This document shows, piece by piece, positions 45,360-54,745 of a DNA stretch of 64,000 nucleotides. The DNA is taken from assembly GCF_000527135.1 (NCBI RefSeq), contig NZ_AZUP01000001.1, positions 2,790,001 through 2,854,000 on the forward strand, written 5' to 3'. The translations under genes were made by a program, and so were the position numbers. This stretch comes from Methyloversatilis discipulorum (GTDB lineage Bacteria; Pseudomonadota; Gammaproteobacteria; Burkholderiales; Rhodocyclaceae). How positions within the stretch are numbered: position 1 is the stretch's first letter; each line of letters begins with the position of its first letter. The notes beneath the pieces were generated by a model. That model had not been told where the DNA came from and did not search any database. It worked only from the letters and a program-made list of their open reading frames with translations.

Positions 45360-47048
45360 ATGAGCAGCATTGAAGAATCCGTTCTGATCGTCGGGGCAGG
45401 ACCGACCGGCCTGATCCTTGCGCATGAACTTTTGCGCCGAAACGTGCCGGTACGCCTGATCGAAAAGAGAAAGGGGCCTTCACACACGACGAGGGCGATG
45501 ACGGTGCACGCGCGCTCGATGGAAATGTTCGAGCACATGGGCATTGCGCACCGACTCGAGGAGGTCTGCCTCCAGTGCCCGGGCAACATCTATCACTTTC
45601 CCCATCTGCCGGAGAGCGAGCAGCCGCGCACTGACTACCGCGTGCTGCCGACGCGCTTCGCGTTCTACTACAAGATCAACCAGAACGACTTCGAACAGGT
45701 CCTGCGCGAGCACCTGTTCTCCCAGTACAGCCTGAAGCCGGAGTACAGGACGGAGCTGGTGGGGCTGAGCCAGGATGCAGGGTCGGTTGAAGCCCGGATC
45801 ATGCGGCCGGACGGAACGGTCGACACCCGCCGGCATTCATGGGTTGTCGGTTGCGACGGCGTACGCAGTTTCGTACGCGGCGCCGCCGGCATCGACTTCC
45901 CCGGCGAAGAAGTGGCCGCAATGGCCATGATGGACGTCGAGCTCACCGACGTGAACTTTGACGACCACTGGATGAATTACTTCTTTGACGAGGAGTTGTT
46001 CATGAACTGCACCAAGCTGCCGGGCCGGTGCTGGCGCATCTACATGAGCGAGCCGACAGGTGCGCTGGTCCATGCCGATGATGCACGCGCCGCCTTTCAG
46101 ACCGTGGCGGACCGGCTGGGCATCGGCATGAAGATCGGAGAGCCCGAGTGGGCGACGGCCTGGGCGATCCGGAACAACATCGCCGACCGCTATCGAAACG
46201 GTCGCATGCTCATCTGCGGCGATGCATCGCATGTGCACTCGCCTTCGGGTGGCCAGGGCATGAACGGGTGCATGCAGGACGCCTTCAACCTCGGCTGGAA
46301 GCTTGCGGCCGTCTTCAAGGGGCTGGCGGCCGAAGCCGTGCTCGACAGTTACGAGCGCGAGCGCAAACCGATCGGTGAGCAGATCACCGAAGGGGCGATG
46401 GCGACGCACGAAATCGTGATGGGTTTCGGCATCGCACCGGAGGAGCGCCTGCATTACACGCAGGAACCCGGCTGGGAGGCACGCACGATACAGCTCGTGT
46501 CCGGGCTGTCGCACAACTACCGCGACGTGGCGCTCGTGCCGCCGGTGATTCATGCCGTGGCAGGCCCCCGGGCAGGCGAGCGGGCACCGGACGCACTGCT
46601 GGTAAGCGAACCTCGGAAGCGCCTTTACGACGTGTTCAGACATCCGCGATTCACCCTGCTCGTGGTGCCGGGCGCTGATGTGGACAGCCATCTGTCCGCC
46701 GGGCGTGCCTTGCGCGACGAACTGGAGCGGCGCTATCCGTCCCAGGTCGTGGCCTGCCTGGTTCCGCAGGGGAACACACGGATGTCCGAGCATCCGGACC
46801 CCGACCGGGCGACCAAGGCGACGGTCTCGCCGGAAGGCCGTGGCGATGACACGGGATTCGATTTCGACCATCGGGTATGTGACGAAACGGGCGAAATCCT
46901 GGCGCGCTATGGCATCGGTCCCGAAGGCCGGCTCATCCTGGTTCGCCCGGACCTGTATGTCGGCATGAGCTGCGTGCCGGAGGAGGCGGCGGCCATGCTC
47001 GGCTACCTCGAACAGTGGTTCCGGCCAGTCAGCGGATGCGCGGCATGA
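45360..47048 (+). CDS. FAD-dependent aromatic hydroxylase (phenol/3-HPP hydroxylase family)
   Basis: 562 residues of a class A flavoprotein monooxygenase: FAD-binding GAGPTG (12-17), the DG motif WVVGCDGVRSFVRG, and the GD motif MLICGDASHVHSPSGGQGMN. A C-terminal thioredoxin-like domain (RFTLLVVPGADVD ... GRLILVRPDLYVGM) is present, as in phenol and 3-(3-hydroxyphenyl)propionate hydroxylases. It would add an ortho or para hydroxyl using NAD(P)H and O2, supplying the dihydroxy or trihydroxy ring for the intradiol enzyme. Substrate unknown. GGGGAG precedes the ATG. Confidence 0.88.
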   Translation: MSSIEESVLIVGAGPTGLILAHELLRRNVPVRLIEKRKGPSHTTRAMTVHARSMEMFEHMGIAHRLEEVCLQCPGNIYHFPHLPESEQPRTDYRVLPTRFAFYYKINQNDFEQVLREHLFSQYSLKPEYRTELVGLSQDAGSVEARIMRPDGTVDTRRHSWVVGCDGVRSFVRGAAGIDFPGEEVAAMAMMDVELTDVNFDDHWMNYFFDEELFMNCTKLPGRCWRIYMSEPTGALVHADDARAAFQTVADRLGIGMKIGEPEWATAWAIRNNIADRYRNGRMLICGDASHVHSPSGGQGMNGCMQDAFNLGWKLAAVFKGLAAEAVLDSYERERKPIGEQITEGAMATHEIVMGFGIAPEERLHYTQEPGWEARTIQLVSGLSHNYRDVALVPPVIHAVAGPRAGERAPDALLVSEPRKRLYDVFRHPRFTLLVVPGADVDSHLSAGRALRDELERRYPSQVVACLVPQGNTRMSEHPDPDRATKATVSPEGRGDDTGFDFDHRVCDETGEILARYGIGPEGRLILVRPDLYVGMSCVPEEAAAMLGYLEQWFRPVSGCAA

Positions 47049-47091
47049 GCACCGGTTCCGCACGGCACGCGTTCAGTGCGCGGGAGAGCAC

Positions 47092-47487
47092 ATGAAGGTT
47101 CTGGACATTCTGGTCAGACACAACATGACCCTTGACCGGTTGGCGGCGGCCGTCGACTTCTACTGCGGTCTGCTTGCCGCGCCGGTCGAACTGGATCTGG
47201 ATCTGCTGGACGGCCGGCTGCGCGTCGTGCAGGTCGGAAAGATGGTCCTGGTGGGCTATCACCCGCAGATCGCGTCCGCGATCTCAATGGCAGGCGCCGT
47301 CTATCTGGTCCGGGATATCGAATCCTTCCGGACAGCCCTGAGCGCACAGGGGTGCGAAACACTCGAAGCGCTGACGGACGTGGTCACCGGCAAGGTGATG
47401 GTGATGAAGCATCCGGACGGCCTGGTGGTCGAGTATGTGGAGCATCTCGATGCCGTGCGGACCGCCGGTTCAGGAGAGCATCGATGA
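47092..47487 (+). CDS. VOC/glyoxalase-fold small protein
   Basis: 131 residues. One beta-alpha-beta-beta-beta module can be seen (DRLAAAVDFYCGLLAAPVEL ... VMVMKHPDGLVVEYVEHLD), resembling a VOC module, but the first metal-ligand His is not clear, so it may be a non-catalytic or binding member. It overlaps the YCF48 gene by 4 bp. The function is not recognised. Confidence 0.65.
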   Translation: MKVLDILVRHNMTLDRLAAAVDFYCGLLAAPVELDLDLLDGRLRVVQVGKMVLVGYHPQIASAISMAGAVYLVRDIESFRTALSAQGCETLEALTDVVTGKVMVMKHPDGLVVEYVEHLDAVRTAGSGEHR

Positions 47488-48587
47488 ACGGAAGTTTTCT
47501 CCGCACGGCAGTGCGATGCGGCGCAGGCGGCTGCGCGCTGCTGGCGCTGATTGCCGGCGCCGGTGCGGCGATCCAGGCAACGGCGGGAAACGCGGCCGGT
47601 TCGCTCGATCCGCTTGATCCGCTGTCGCGAAAGGCCGCCGTGGTGCCGAACGCGCCGGCTTCCGTATTGATTGCCGCAACGCGTGCCGATCAGCGTGTGA
47701 TCGTCGCCGGTGAGAACGGCATCGTTCTGTTCAGCGACGACGCGGCTGCGCACTGGCAGCAGGCTGCGGTGCCGGTGAGCGTCACGCTGACCGCAGTGAG
47801 CTTCGCGGATGCGGAACGGGGCTGGGCTGTCGGCCACAGTGGTGTGGTGCTGGCCACCACCGATGGCGGCCGGACCTGGACGCGTCAGCTCGATGGCCGT
47901 GCCATCGCCGGCCTGCCGGAAGAAGCAGCCGCAGGCGCGGACGATGGCGATCCGCCACTGCTGCCCAATGCGGGCGATCCGCTGCTCGACGTGCTGTTCC
48001 TCGATGCGAACGAAGGCTTCGCCATCGGTGCGTTCGGACTGTTCCTGCACACCGCCGACGGCGGTGCGCACTGGACGCGGGCATCCGCACGTCTGCCCAA
48101 TCCGGATGGCAATCACCTGTACGGCATCCGCCTGATCGGCGACCGCCTGTATGTGGTGGGCGAACGCGGCGCGGTATTCGTGTCGTCTGACCGCGGCGCG
48201 CGCTTCGAGGCGCTGAAGACGCCGTATGAAGGCAGCTTCTTCGGCGTTGCCGGCAACGCCGACGGTGCCGTCGTGGTGTTCGGGCTGCAGGGGCGGGCTT
48301 TCGTGTCGACCGATCACGGTGTGCACTGGAACGACGTGGGCGGCGACGGCAGCAGCGCCTGGACCGGTGGCGCCACGCTGGACGATGGCCGGATGGTACT
48401 GGTCGGCCAGGCGGGCGACGTCCGGTTGCAGCAGGCGGCAGGCGGACGCTTTGACGGATGGACGGGCAAACAACCGCCGCTGTCAGCGGTGGCGGCCGGT
48501 CCGGACGGGCGGCTGGTGGCGGTGGGGCCGCGTGGCGTGCATGTGATCGAAACGGCTGCGGCCACACAGGGGAGTGAACAACCGTGA
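47484..48587 (+). CDS. YCF48/BNR-repeat beta-propeller, exported
   Basis: 367 residues: a signal-like N-terminus (CGAGGCALLALIAGAGAAI), then repeated propeller blades with Asp/Gly/Trp boxes: VLATTDGGRTWTR, LHTADGGAHWTR, VFVSSDRGARFEAL and AFVSTDHGVHWND. YCF48-like propellers named after a photosystem II assembly factor occur here without photosynthesis; in catabolic clusters they sit beside DUF1302, DUF1329 and an RND pump, as here. It probably scaffolds or gates transport in the periplasm, which is inference. Confidence 0.83.
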   Translation: MNGSFLRTAVRCGAGGCALLALIAGAGAAIQATAGNAAGSLDPLDPLSRKAAVVPNAPASVLIAATRADQRVIVAGENGIVLFSDDAAAHWQQAAVPVSVTLTAVSFADAERGWAVGHSGVVLATTDGGRTWTRQLDGRAIAGLPEEAAAGADDGDPPLLPNAGDPLLDVLFLDANEGFAIGAFGLFLHTADGGAHWTRASARLPNPDGNHLYGIRLIGDRLYVVGERGAVFVSSDRGARFEALKTPYEGSFFGVAGNADGAVVVFGLQGRAFVSTDHGVHWNDVGGDGSSAWTGGATLDDGRMVLVGQAGDVRLQQAAGGRFDGWTGKQPPLSAVAAGPDGRLVAVGPRGVHVIETAAATQGSEQP

Positions 48588-51013
48588 TGCCGACGCCTCC
48601 GCAGGATGCGGTCGCCTTCGACGCGACCGGGCAGGGCTTCGATGCGCAGTCCGGCAGCTGGGCCGAGCGCCTGTTCTTCAACAACCGGCTGCTGGTGATC
48701 GCCCTGTGCGCGCTGGCCACGCTGCTGCTCGGCTATCAGGCCACGCGCCTGCAGCTGGCGGCGAGCTTCGAGCGCATGCTGCCGACGGATCACCCGTATG
48801 TGCAGAACTTCCGTGCCCACGAGAAGCAGCTCGCCGGCTCCGGCAACGTGCTGCGCATCGTGGTGGCCACCGAAGGCGACAGCATTCTCGATCCGGCCTA
48901 CATGGACACGTTGCGCCGGATCAACGACGAGGTCTATCTGCTGCCCGGTGTCGATCGCGCCTACATGAAGTCGCTGTACATGTCGGCGGTGCGCTGGGTG
49001 GCGGTGACCGACCAGGGGCTGGAGGGCGGGCCGGTCATGCCGGACGGATTCGACGGATCTCCGGACAAGCTGGCGGAGCTGCGCAGCAACATCGAACGGT
49101 CAGGGCAGATCGGTCAGCTGGTGGCGGCGGACTTCCGGTCCAGCGTGCTGCAGGTGCCGCTGATCGATCGCGATTTCAACAGCGGACGGCCGCTGGATTA
49201 CCAGGCGCTGAACGCGAAGCTGGAGGATCTGCGTGCGAAGTACGCATCCGACGGCATTCACATCCACATCACCGGCTTTGCCAAGGTCGCGGGCGACCTG
49301 ATCGACGGCATGCGGCAGATCCTCGTGTTCTTCGCCGTCGCCATCGGCATCTGCAGTGCGGTGCTGTATGGCTACACGCGCTGCGTGCGCAGTACCGGGC
49401 TGGTGATGGCCTGTTCGCTGGTCGCCGTGGTGTGGTTGCTGGGCTTGCTCCCGCTGCTCGGCTTCGAACTGAACCCGTACTCGATACTGGTGCCCTTCCT
49501 GGTGTTCGCCATCGGCATGAGCCACGGCGCGCAGAAGATGAACGGCATCATGCAGGACATCGGTCGCGGTGCGCCGAAGTGGGTGGCGGCGCGACTGACC
49601 TTCCGCCGTCTCTTCCTCGCCGGACTGACCGCACTGCTGGCGGACGCGGTGGGCTTTGCCGTGCTCATGATCATCCGCATCCCGGTCATCCAGGATCTGG
49701 CGCTGGCCGCCAGTCTGGGTGTGGCGGTGCTCATCTTCACCAACCTGGTGCTGCTGCCGGTGCTGCTGTCCTACACCGGCGTCAGTCCGGTTGCCGCAGC
49801 GCGCAGCCTGCGCGCCGAACAGGCCGGCGAGGACGGCAACAAGCACGCGTTCTGGGCCTTCCTCGATCTGTTCACGCAACGTCGCTGGGCGACGCGGGCC
49901 GTCATCGGTGCGGCGGTGCTGGGCGTGGCCGGATTCGTGGTGAGCCTGAACCTGAAGATCGGCGATCTCGATCCGGGGGCGCCCGAGTTGCGCGCCGATT
50001 CACGCTACAACGTGGACAACGCCTACGTGATCGGCCACTACGCCGCCAGCAGCGACGTCTATACGGTCATGATTCCGACGCCCAAGGACAGCTGTTCCAA
50101 GTACGGCACGCTGCTGCGGGTGAACGAACTGGAATCCCGGCTGCGCGCCCTGCCCGGCGTCGAGTCGACGGTGTCCTTCGTCGGTACGGCCAAGAGCGGC
50201 ATGGTGGGTTTCGCCGAAGGCAATCCGAAGTGGTACGAACTGTCGCGCGACCAGGCCAGCATCAACTCGGTGACGCAGTACGCACCGCGCGAAACGCTGG
50301 ACGCGCAGTGCAGCTTCCTCACCATCCAGACCTTCCTGCGCGACCACAAGGCGGACACGCTGGATGCCGTGTCATCGGTGGTCGATGCCTTCGGTGCCGA
50401 GTACAACGGCCCGGATGCGCAGTTCCTGTCCGCGGCCGGCAACGCCGGCATCGAGGCCGCCACCAACATCGTCGTGCGGCAGGCCAACCGCGAAATGCTG
50501 GCCATGGTGTACGCCGCGGTGGTGGTGCTGTGCTTCGTCACCTTCCGCTCCTGGCGTGCCGTGGTGTGCGCCGTGGTGCCGCTGGTGCTCACCTCCATCC
50601 TGTGCGAGGCGCTCATGGTGGCGCTGGGCATCGGCGTGAAGGTGGCCACGCTGCCGGTGGTGGCGCTGGGCGTGGGCATCGGCGTCGACTACGCGCTGTA
50701 CGTGCTCAGCGTGACGCTGGCCAATCTGAAGGCGGGCCGCACGCTGTCGCAGGCCTACTACGGCGCCCTGCTGTTCACCGGCAAGGTGGTGGTGCTGACC
50801 GGCGTCACGCTGGGCATCGCGGTCGCCACCTGGGCCTTCTCGCCGATCAAGTTCCAGGGCGACATGGGTGTGCTGCTCGCCTTCATGTTCGTCTGGAACA
50901 TGCTCGGCGCCCTCATCCTGCTGCCCGCCCTTGCCTACTTCCTGCTGCGCCGCGATGTCCAGCAGGATGCCGCACACCAACCGGCGCCGGTCGAGCACAG
51001 CCTCGCCGCCTGA
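48587..51013 (+). CDS. RND-superfamily transporter (MMPL-type)
   Basis: 808 residues with about twelve membrane segments in two halves, each preceded by a large periplasmic loop. Helices such as QILVFFAVAIGICSAVLYGY and LVWLLGLLPLLGFELNPYSI-like stretches and VVALGVGIGVDYALYVLSV are typical of the COG1033 RND exporters. It would move hydrophobic molecules with the adjacent DUF1302, DUF1329 and YCF48 proteins; the direction (uptake or export) is not evident. A GTG one codon upstream is an alternative start. Confidence 0.88.
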   Translation: MPTPPQDAVAFDATGQGFDAQSGSWAERLFFNNRLLVIALCALATLLLGYQATRLQLAASFERMLPTDHPYVQNFRAHEKQLAGSGNVLRIVVATEGDSILDPAYMDTLRRINDEVYLLPGVDRAYMKSLYMSAVRWVAVTDQGLEGGPVMPDGFDGSPDKLAELRSNIERSGQIGQLVAADFRSSVLQVPLIDRDFNSGRPLDYQALNAKLEDLRAKYASDGIHIHITGFAKVAGDLIDGMRQILVFFAVAIGICSAVLYGYTRCVRSTGLVMACSLVAVVWLLGLLPLLGFELNPYSILVPFLVFAIGMSHGAQKMNGIMQDIGRGAPKWVAARLTFRRLFLAGLTALLADAVGFAVLMIIRIPVIQDLALAASLGVAVLIFTNLVLLPVLLSYTGVSPVAAARSLRAEQAGEDGNKHAFWAFLDLFTQRRWATRAVIGAAVLGVAGFVVSLNLKIGDLDPGAPELRADSRYNVDNAYVIGHYAASSDVYTVMIPTPKDSCSKYGTLLRVNELESRLRALPGVESTVSFVGTAKSGMVGFAEGNPKWYELSRDQASINSVTQYAPRETLDAQCSFLTIQTFLRDHKADTLDAVSSVVDAFGAEYNGPDAQFLSAAGNAGIEAATNIVVRQANREMLAMVYAAVVVLCFVTFRSWRAVVCAVVPLVLTSILCEALMVALGIGVKVATLPVVALGVGIGVDYALYVLSVTLANLKAGRTLSQAYYGALLFTGKVVVLTGVTLGIAVATWAFSPIKFQGDMGVLLAFMFVWNMLGALILLPALAYFLLRRDVQQDAAHQPAPVEHSLAA

Positions 51014-51037
51014 GACCGGAACATTGAGGAGACCACG

Positions 51038-52123
51038 ATGACCCCCTACCTGCTCGACACCTGGTACGCCGCGGGCTGGAGCGACGACTTCGGCGCGGAC
51101 ATGAAGCCGCTCACGCTGCTCGACCAGCCGCTGCTGTTCTTCCGCGACAGCGCCGGCCGGGTGCGGGCGATGAGCGACCGTTGCCCGCATCGCTTCGCGC
51201 CGCTGCACATGGGCACCCTGTGCAACGACCGCGTGCAGTGTCCCTACCATGGCCTGCAGTTCGACGGCGACGGCCGTTGCGTGCATAACCCGCACGGCGA
51301 CGGCGCCATTCCGAAGGCAGCCGTGCTGCGCAGCTACCCGACGGAGGAAAGGCATTCGCTGGTGTGGATCTGGATGGGTGATCCGGCGCGCGCGGACAGC
51401 ACCCTCATTCCGGACTTTGCTTTCCTGTCCGATCCGGCGCTGGTGACCAACAGAGGCACGCTGCGCGGGGCCGGTCACTACGAGCTGTACAGCGACAACA
51501 TCATGGATCTGGGCCATGCCGAATTCCTGCATCCGGGGCTGGGTGCGCCCGCCTTCACGCAAGGTCCGCGGGACATCTACCAGCGGGGCAGTACGGTGTG
51601 GTCCAACGTGGCCAGCCTCGACTCGGAACTGTCGCCCCTGCATGCCGCGATCAAGCAGCTCGAAGGGCGCCGCCTGGACTGGTGGGTGGATGTGCGCTGG
51701 GACCCGCCGGCGTCGATGGAACTGACGCTGTACGTCGATGAGGTCGGCGGCAGCCGCGAAACGGCGAAATGGACGGACAGGGGCTGCCACATCATGACCC
51801 CGGAAACCGCGGACAGCACCCTGTACTTCTGGGCCAACTGCCGCAACTACCGCCGCGACGACGCCGCACTGACAGCAGCCATCCAGGCCGGTCTCGAAGC
51901 CGCGTTCGAGAACGAGGACAAGCCGATGATCGCAGCCCAGTCCGCAATGATGAAGGGCGCCGATTTCTGGTCACTGAAGCCGGTGCTGCTGGCGGGCGAC
52001 GCGGGAGGCGTGCGCGCCCGTCGCGTGCTGGCCAAGCTCATTGCCGACGAGTCGGCCCGCAATGCCCGCGCCGCCGATGCGTCGCCCCCTGCCGCATCGC
52101 CCGCCACCCCCGCCACCTGCTGA
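51038..52123 (+). CDS. Rieske non-heme iron oxygenase, VanA/phthalate-dioxygenase type (first copy)
   Basis: 361 residues. The Rieske cluster ligands are Cys49-His51 (RCPHRF) and Cys68-His71 (CPYHGLQF). The mononuclear iron site reads YSDNIMDLGHAEFLH, giving Asp157, His160 and His165. The length and single subunit fit VanA-like O-demethylases and phthalate 4,5-dioxygenases. It needs a reductase; the only candidate is the VanB-like protein at 54.7 kb. GAGGAG precedes the ATG. The substrate is unknown; demethylation or hydroxylation are both possible. Confidence 0.9.
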   Translation: MTPYLLDTWYAAGWSDDFGADMKPLTLLDQPLLFFRDSAGRVRAMSDRCPHRFAPLHMGTLCNDRVQCPYHGLQFDGDGRCVHNPHGDGAIPKAAVLRSYPTEERHSLVWIWMGDPARADSTLIPDFAFLSDPALVTNRGTLRGAGHYELYSDNIMDLGHAEFLHPGLGAPAFTQGPRDIYQRGSTVWSNVASLDSELSPLHAAIKQLEGRRLDWWVDVRWDPPASMELTLYVDEVGGSRETAKWTDRGCHIMTPETADSTLYFWANCRNYRRDDAALTAAIQAGLEAAFENEDKPMIAAQSAMMKGADFWSLKPVLLAGDAGGVRARRVLAKLIADESARNARAADASPPAASPATPATC

Positions 52124-52159
52124 CCGTACCAACATCGCCCCACCGAGGAGGAGCACACC

Positions 52160-52759
52160 ATGAGTCTTGAAAACTGGACCCCGAGCGAAATCGATCTTGA
52201 CCGCGCACGCGAAGTCGCCAGCGAGCGGCGTGCCGCAAACAAGGTGAAGATGCTGCATCACCACGCCTTCCGCTGCCGCAGCGCGGAGGAGACGCGCGCC
52301 TTCTACGAGGGCATCCTCGGCTTTCCGCTGGTGGCGGCCTGCATCGAGCCCATCGATCCGCTGACCAACGAGCCCAAACCCTACATGCACCTGTACTTCG
52401 AACTGGCCGATGGCAGCGCACTGGCCTTCTTCGACTACCCGGCACACTTCAGGCCGGAAGACTTTCCCGAAGTCGACCAGTTCGGCCACCACATCGCGAT
52501 GGAAGTGAGCGGCGGCCACGAAACCATAGACGGCTACAAGAAGAAGCTCCAGGACGCAGGCATCGACGTGCTGGAAATCGACCATGGCTACTGCCGTTCG
52601 ATCTACTTCTACGATCCGAACGGCATGCGGGTCGAATTCGCCACCAACGTGACGGTGACCGAACGCTTCTTCGCCGACAAGTATCAGTCGGTCGATGCCG
52701 ACATGGCGCAGTGGAAGAAGATCCGCGCACAGCATTTCGGCGAGGCCGCGAAGGCCTGA
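52160..52759 (+). CDS. VOC-superfamily (extradiol-dioxygenase-like) protein
   Basis: 199 residues with a VOC fold: KMLHHHAFRCRSAEETRAFY, a second His in FGHHIAMEVSGG, and Glu in GMRVEFAT, the 2-His-1-carboxylate pattern of type I extradiol dioxygenases and glyoxalases. It is shorter than classical two-domain extradiol enzymes. It could open a ring, isomerise an intermediate or act as a dioxygenase for a product of the Rieske enzymes. GGAGGAG precedes the ATG. The reaction is unassigned. Confidence 0.75.
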   Translation: MSLENWTPSEIDLDRAREVASERRAANKVKMLHHHAFRCRSAEETRAFYEGILGFPLVAACIEPIDPLTNEPKPYMHLYFELADGSALAFFDYPAHFRPEDFPEVDQFGHHIAMEVSGGHETIDGYKKKLQDAGIDVLEIDHGYCRSIYFYDPNGMRVEFATNVTVTERFFADKYQSVDADMAQWKKIRAQHFGEAAKA

Positions 52760-52778
52760 AGCGCCGACGGTGGATGAC

Positions 52779-53660
52779 ATGACGCAACACACCCCACGCC
52801 CGGCCTTCCTGCGCCACGACTGCGTGTCCGAGGACGGATGCCGGATCGCCTGGTGGTCGGCCGGCAATCCGGACGGATCTCCGATCGTACTGCTGCACGG
52901 CTTCGCGCTCGACCACTCGGTGTGGGCGCCGCTCTATGCGCAGCCGGCACTGCTCGAACGCTGCCACCTGGTCATGCCCGATCTACGCGGTCACGGTGCA
53001 TCGGACCGCATGCAAACAGCGGCCCACTACACCTCAGGCGACGCCTGGGCAGCCGACCTGGACTCCGTCATCCGCGCCTCGGGCGTGGTGCAGCCGAGCG
53101 TGGTCGCCTGGTCCTTCGGTGGTCGCAGTGTGCTCGACTATGCGCGCCGCTACGGCACCGACGGGCTGCACGGCATCCAGTTCGTCGCGGCTGCCAGTCT
53201 CGCGCATTTCGCCTCGGCAGGACCGGATCACGTCGTTCTCGAGGCGCTGTGCTCGGAGGACGAAACCACTGTTGCCGACGCGACCGCGCGCTTCATCGGC
53301 GACGTGCTGGGCGTGCCGCGCGACAGCGCCGACTTCGCCGCGCTGACCGCGGTCGCGGCGCGCTGTCCGGTCGAGCACCGGCGCTGGATGCGCCAGCGCG
53401 GGCTGGATTACGACGCACTGATCGGCGGCCTCGACCTACCGCTGATGTGGGTGAACGGCGAGCACGACAACATCGTGCTGGCCTCGCGTGCCGAAGTGTT
53501 CCGCGAACTGCTGCCCGACAGCCGCACATCGATCCACGCCGGTGCACGCCATGCACCCTTCCGCGACGACCCGGCGCGCTTCACTCGCGAACTGCTGGAT
53601 TTCATCACCGATCCGCCGCCCTGCCGGCGCACCGCTCGCGCGGTCGCGCGGCAAGGCTGA
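52779..53660 (+). CDS. Alpha/beta hydrolase
   Basis: 293 residues. The fold is clear: oxyanion motif LLHGFALDHSVW, nucleophile elbow AWSFGG with Ser112 (the first Gly of GxSxG is Ala), acid Asp230 (WVNGEHDN) and base His258 (GARHAPF). Relatives include ring-fission-product hydrolases and enol-lactone hydrolases, so it could hydrolyse the ring-cleavage product or an ester. It lies 20 bp after the VOC gene. Confidence 0.84.
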   Translation: MTQHTPRPAFLRHDCVSEDGCRIAWWSAGNPDGSPIVLLHGFALDHSVWAPLYAQPALLERCHLVMPDLRGHGASDRMQTAAHYTSGDAWAADLDSVIRASGVVQPSVVAWSFGGRSVLDYARRYGTDGLHGIQFVAAASLAHFASAGPDHVVLEALCSEDETTVADATARFIGDVLGVPRDSADFAALTAVAARCPVEHRRWMRQRGLDYDALIGGLDLPLMWVNGEHDNIVLASRAEVFRELLPDSRTSIHAGARHAPFRDDPARFTRELLDFITDPPPCRRTARAVARQG

Positions 53661-53692
53661 GCAAGACCATACAGAACATCAGAGGAGACACC

Positions 53693-54745
53693 ATGTACCC
53701 GCTACCCGAAGGCTGCTTCGCCCCCCGCAACCAGTGGTATATCGCCGCCTGGGCGGACGAGATCAGGCGCGAGCCGATGGAACGCTGGATCCTGAACGAG
53801 CCGATTGCCTTCTACCGCACCGAAGACGGTCGCGCGGTCGCACTCGAAGGCCGCTGCCCGCACCGCCACTTCCCGCTCGGCAAGAGCCGGCTGATCGGCG
53901 ACAACATCGAATGCATGTACCACGGCATCACCTTCTCGCCGAAGGGTGACTGCGTGCGCATCCCGTCGCAGGGCATGGTGCCGGCCAGCTGCAAGGTGAA
54001 GGCCTATCCGCTGGTCGAGCGCTGGAAGTGGCTGTGGATCTGGATGGGCGATCCGGCGCTGGCCGACGAATCGCTGATTCCGGATCACCACGAGATCGGT
54101 CTGACCGACCCGGCCTTCACGGTCGAGTCCGGCACCTATCACGCAGTGCCCGGCCGCTACATGCTGATGCACGACAACCTGTTCGACCTCACCCACCTCG
54201 GCTTCCTGCATCAGACCAGCATCGGTGCCGGCGACTACAGCGTGGTCGACGAGCAGCGGGACAACGGCGACAACTGGATCAGCAGCCAGCGCGAGTTCCC
54301 GAATATCCAGTGCCCGCCGCTCTATGCGCAGGTGTTCGGTTACGAGGGCAAGGTCGACCGCGCTTTCGGCATGAAACTTTTCCTGCCTTCGCTGCATGCC
54401 GGCTACGACTTCCTGTGCAAGTCCAGGACCGACAGCGACGACCCGGGTGCCGTGCTTGGCAAGGTGCGCGTCTATCACGCGATCACGCCCGCCACGAAGA
54501 ACACCGCCCACTACTTCTTCGCCTACGGCCGCACGTTCAAGCAGGACGACGACGCTTTCGGCAAGGCCATGCTGGCCAGCTTCAATGCGGTGATCGAGGA
54601 GGACATGCTGGCCACCCGCGAAATCGAGTCCATGCTCACCACGCTGGGCACGACGCCGCCGGAGGTGCTGCTGAAGGCCGATGCCACCTGCGTGCGCGGA
54701 CGGCGGCTGTTTGAAAGTCTCATCCGCAAGGAACAGGCGGTCTGA
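53693..54745 (+). CDS. Rieske non-heme iron oxygenase, VanA type (second copy)
   Basis: 350 residues. Rieske ligands: Cys55-His57 (RCPHRHF) and Cys74-His77 (CMYHGITF). Mononuclear iron ligands in LMHDNLFDLTHLGFLH: Asp165, His168, His173. It differs clearly from the first Rieske protein and is more VanA-like (LPEGCFAPRNQWYIAAWADE), so the two probably act on different substrates rather than being a recent duplication. It overlaps the reductase by 1 bp (TGATG). Confidence 0.9.
   Translation: MYPLPEGCFAPRNQWYIAAWADEIRREPMERWILNEPIAFYRTEDGRAVALEGRCPHRHFPLGKSRLIGDNIECMYHGITFSPKGDCVRIPSQGMVPASCKVKAYPLVERWKWLWIWMGDPALADESLIPDHHEIGLTDPAFTVESGTYHAVPGRYMLMHDNLFDLTHLGFLHQTSIGAGDYSVVDEQRDNGDNWISSQREFPNIQCPPLYAQVFGYEGKVDRAFGMKLFLPSLHAGYDFLCKSRTDSDDPGAVLGKVRVYHAITPATKNTAHYFFAYGRTFKQDDDAFGKAMLASFNAVIEEDMLATREIESMLTTLGTTPPEVLLKADATCVRGRRLFESLIRKEQAV

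Noticed and set aside
48574..51027. 817-codon frame in another phase of the RND transporter
   Set aside because: Same strand but +/- one frame; it is rich in Arg/Gly/Ala with no membrane pattern, whereas the 808-residue frame has twelve helices and family motifs.
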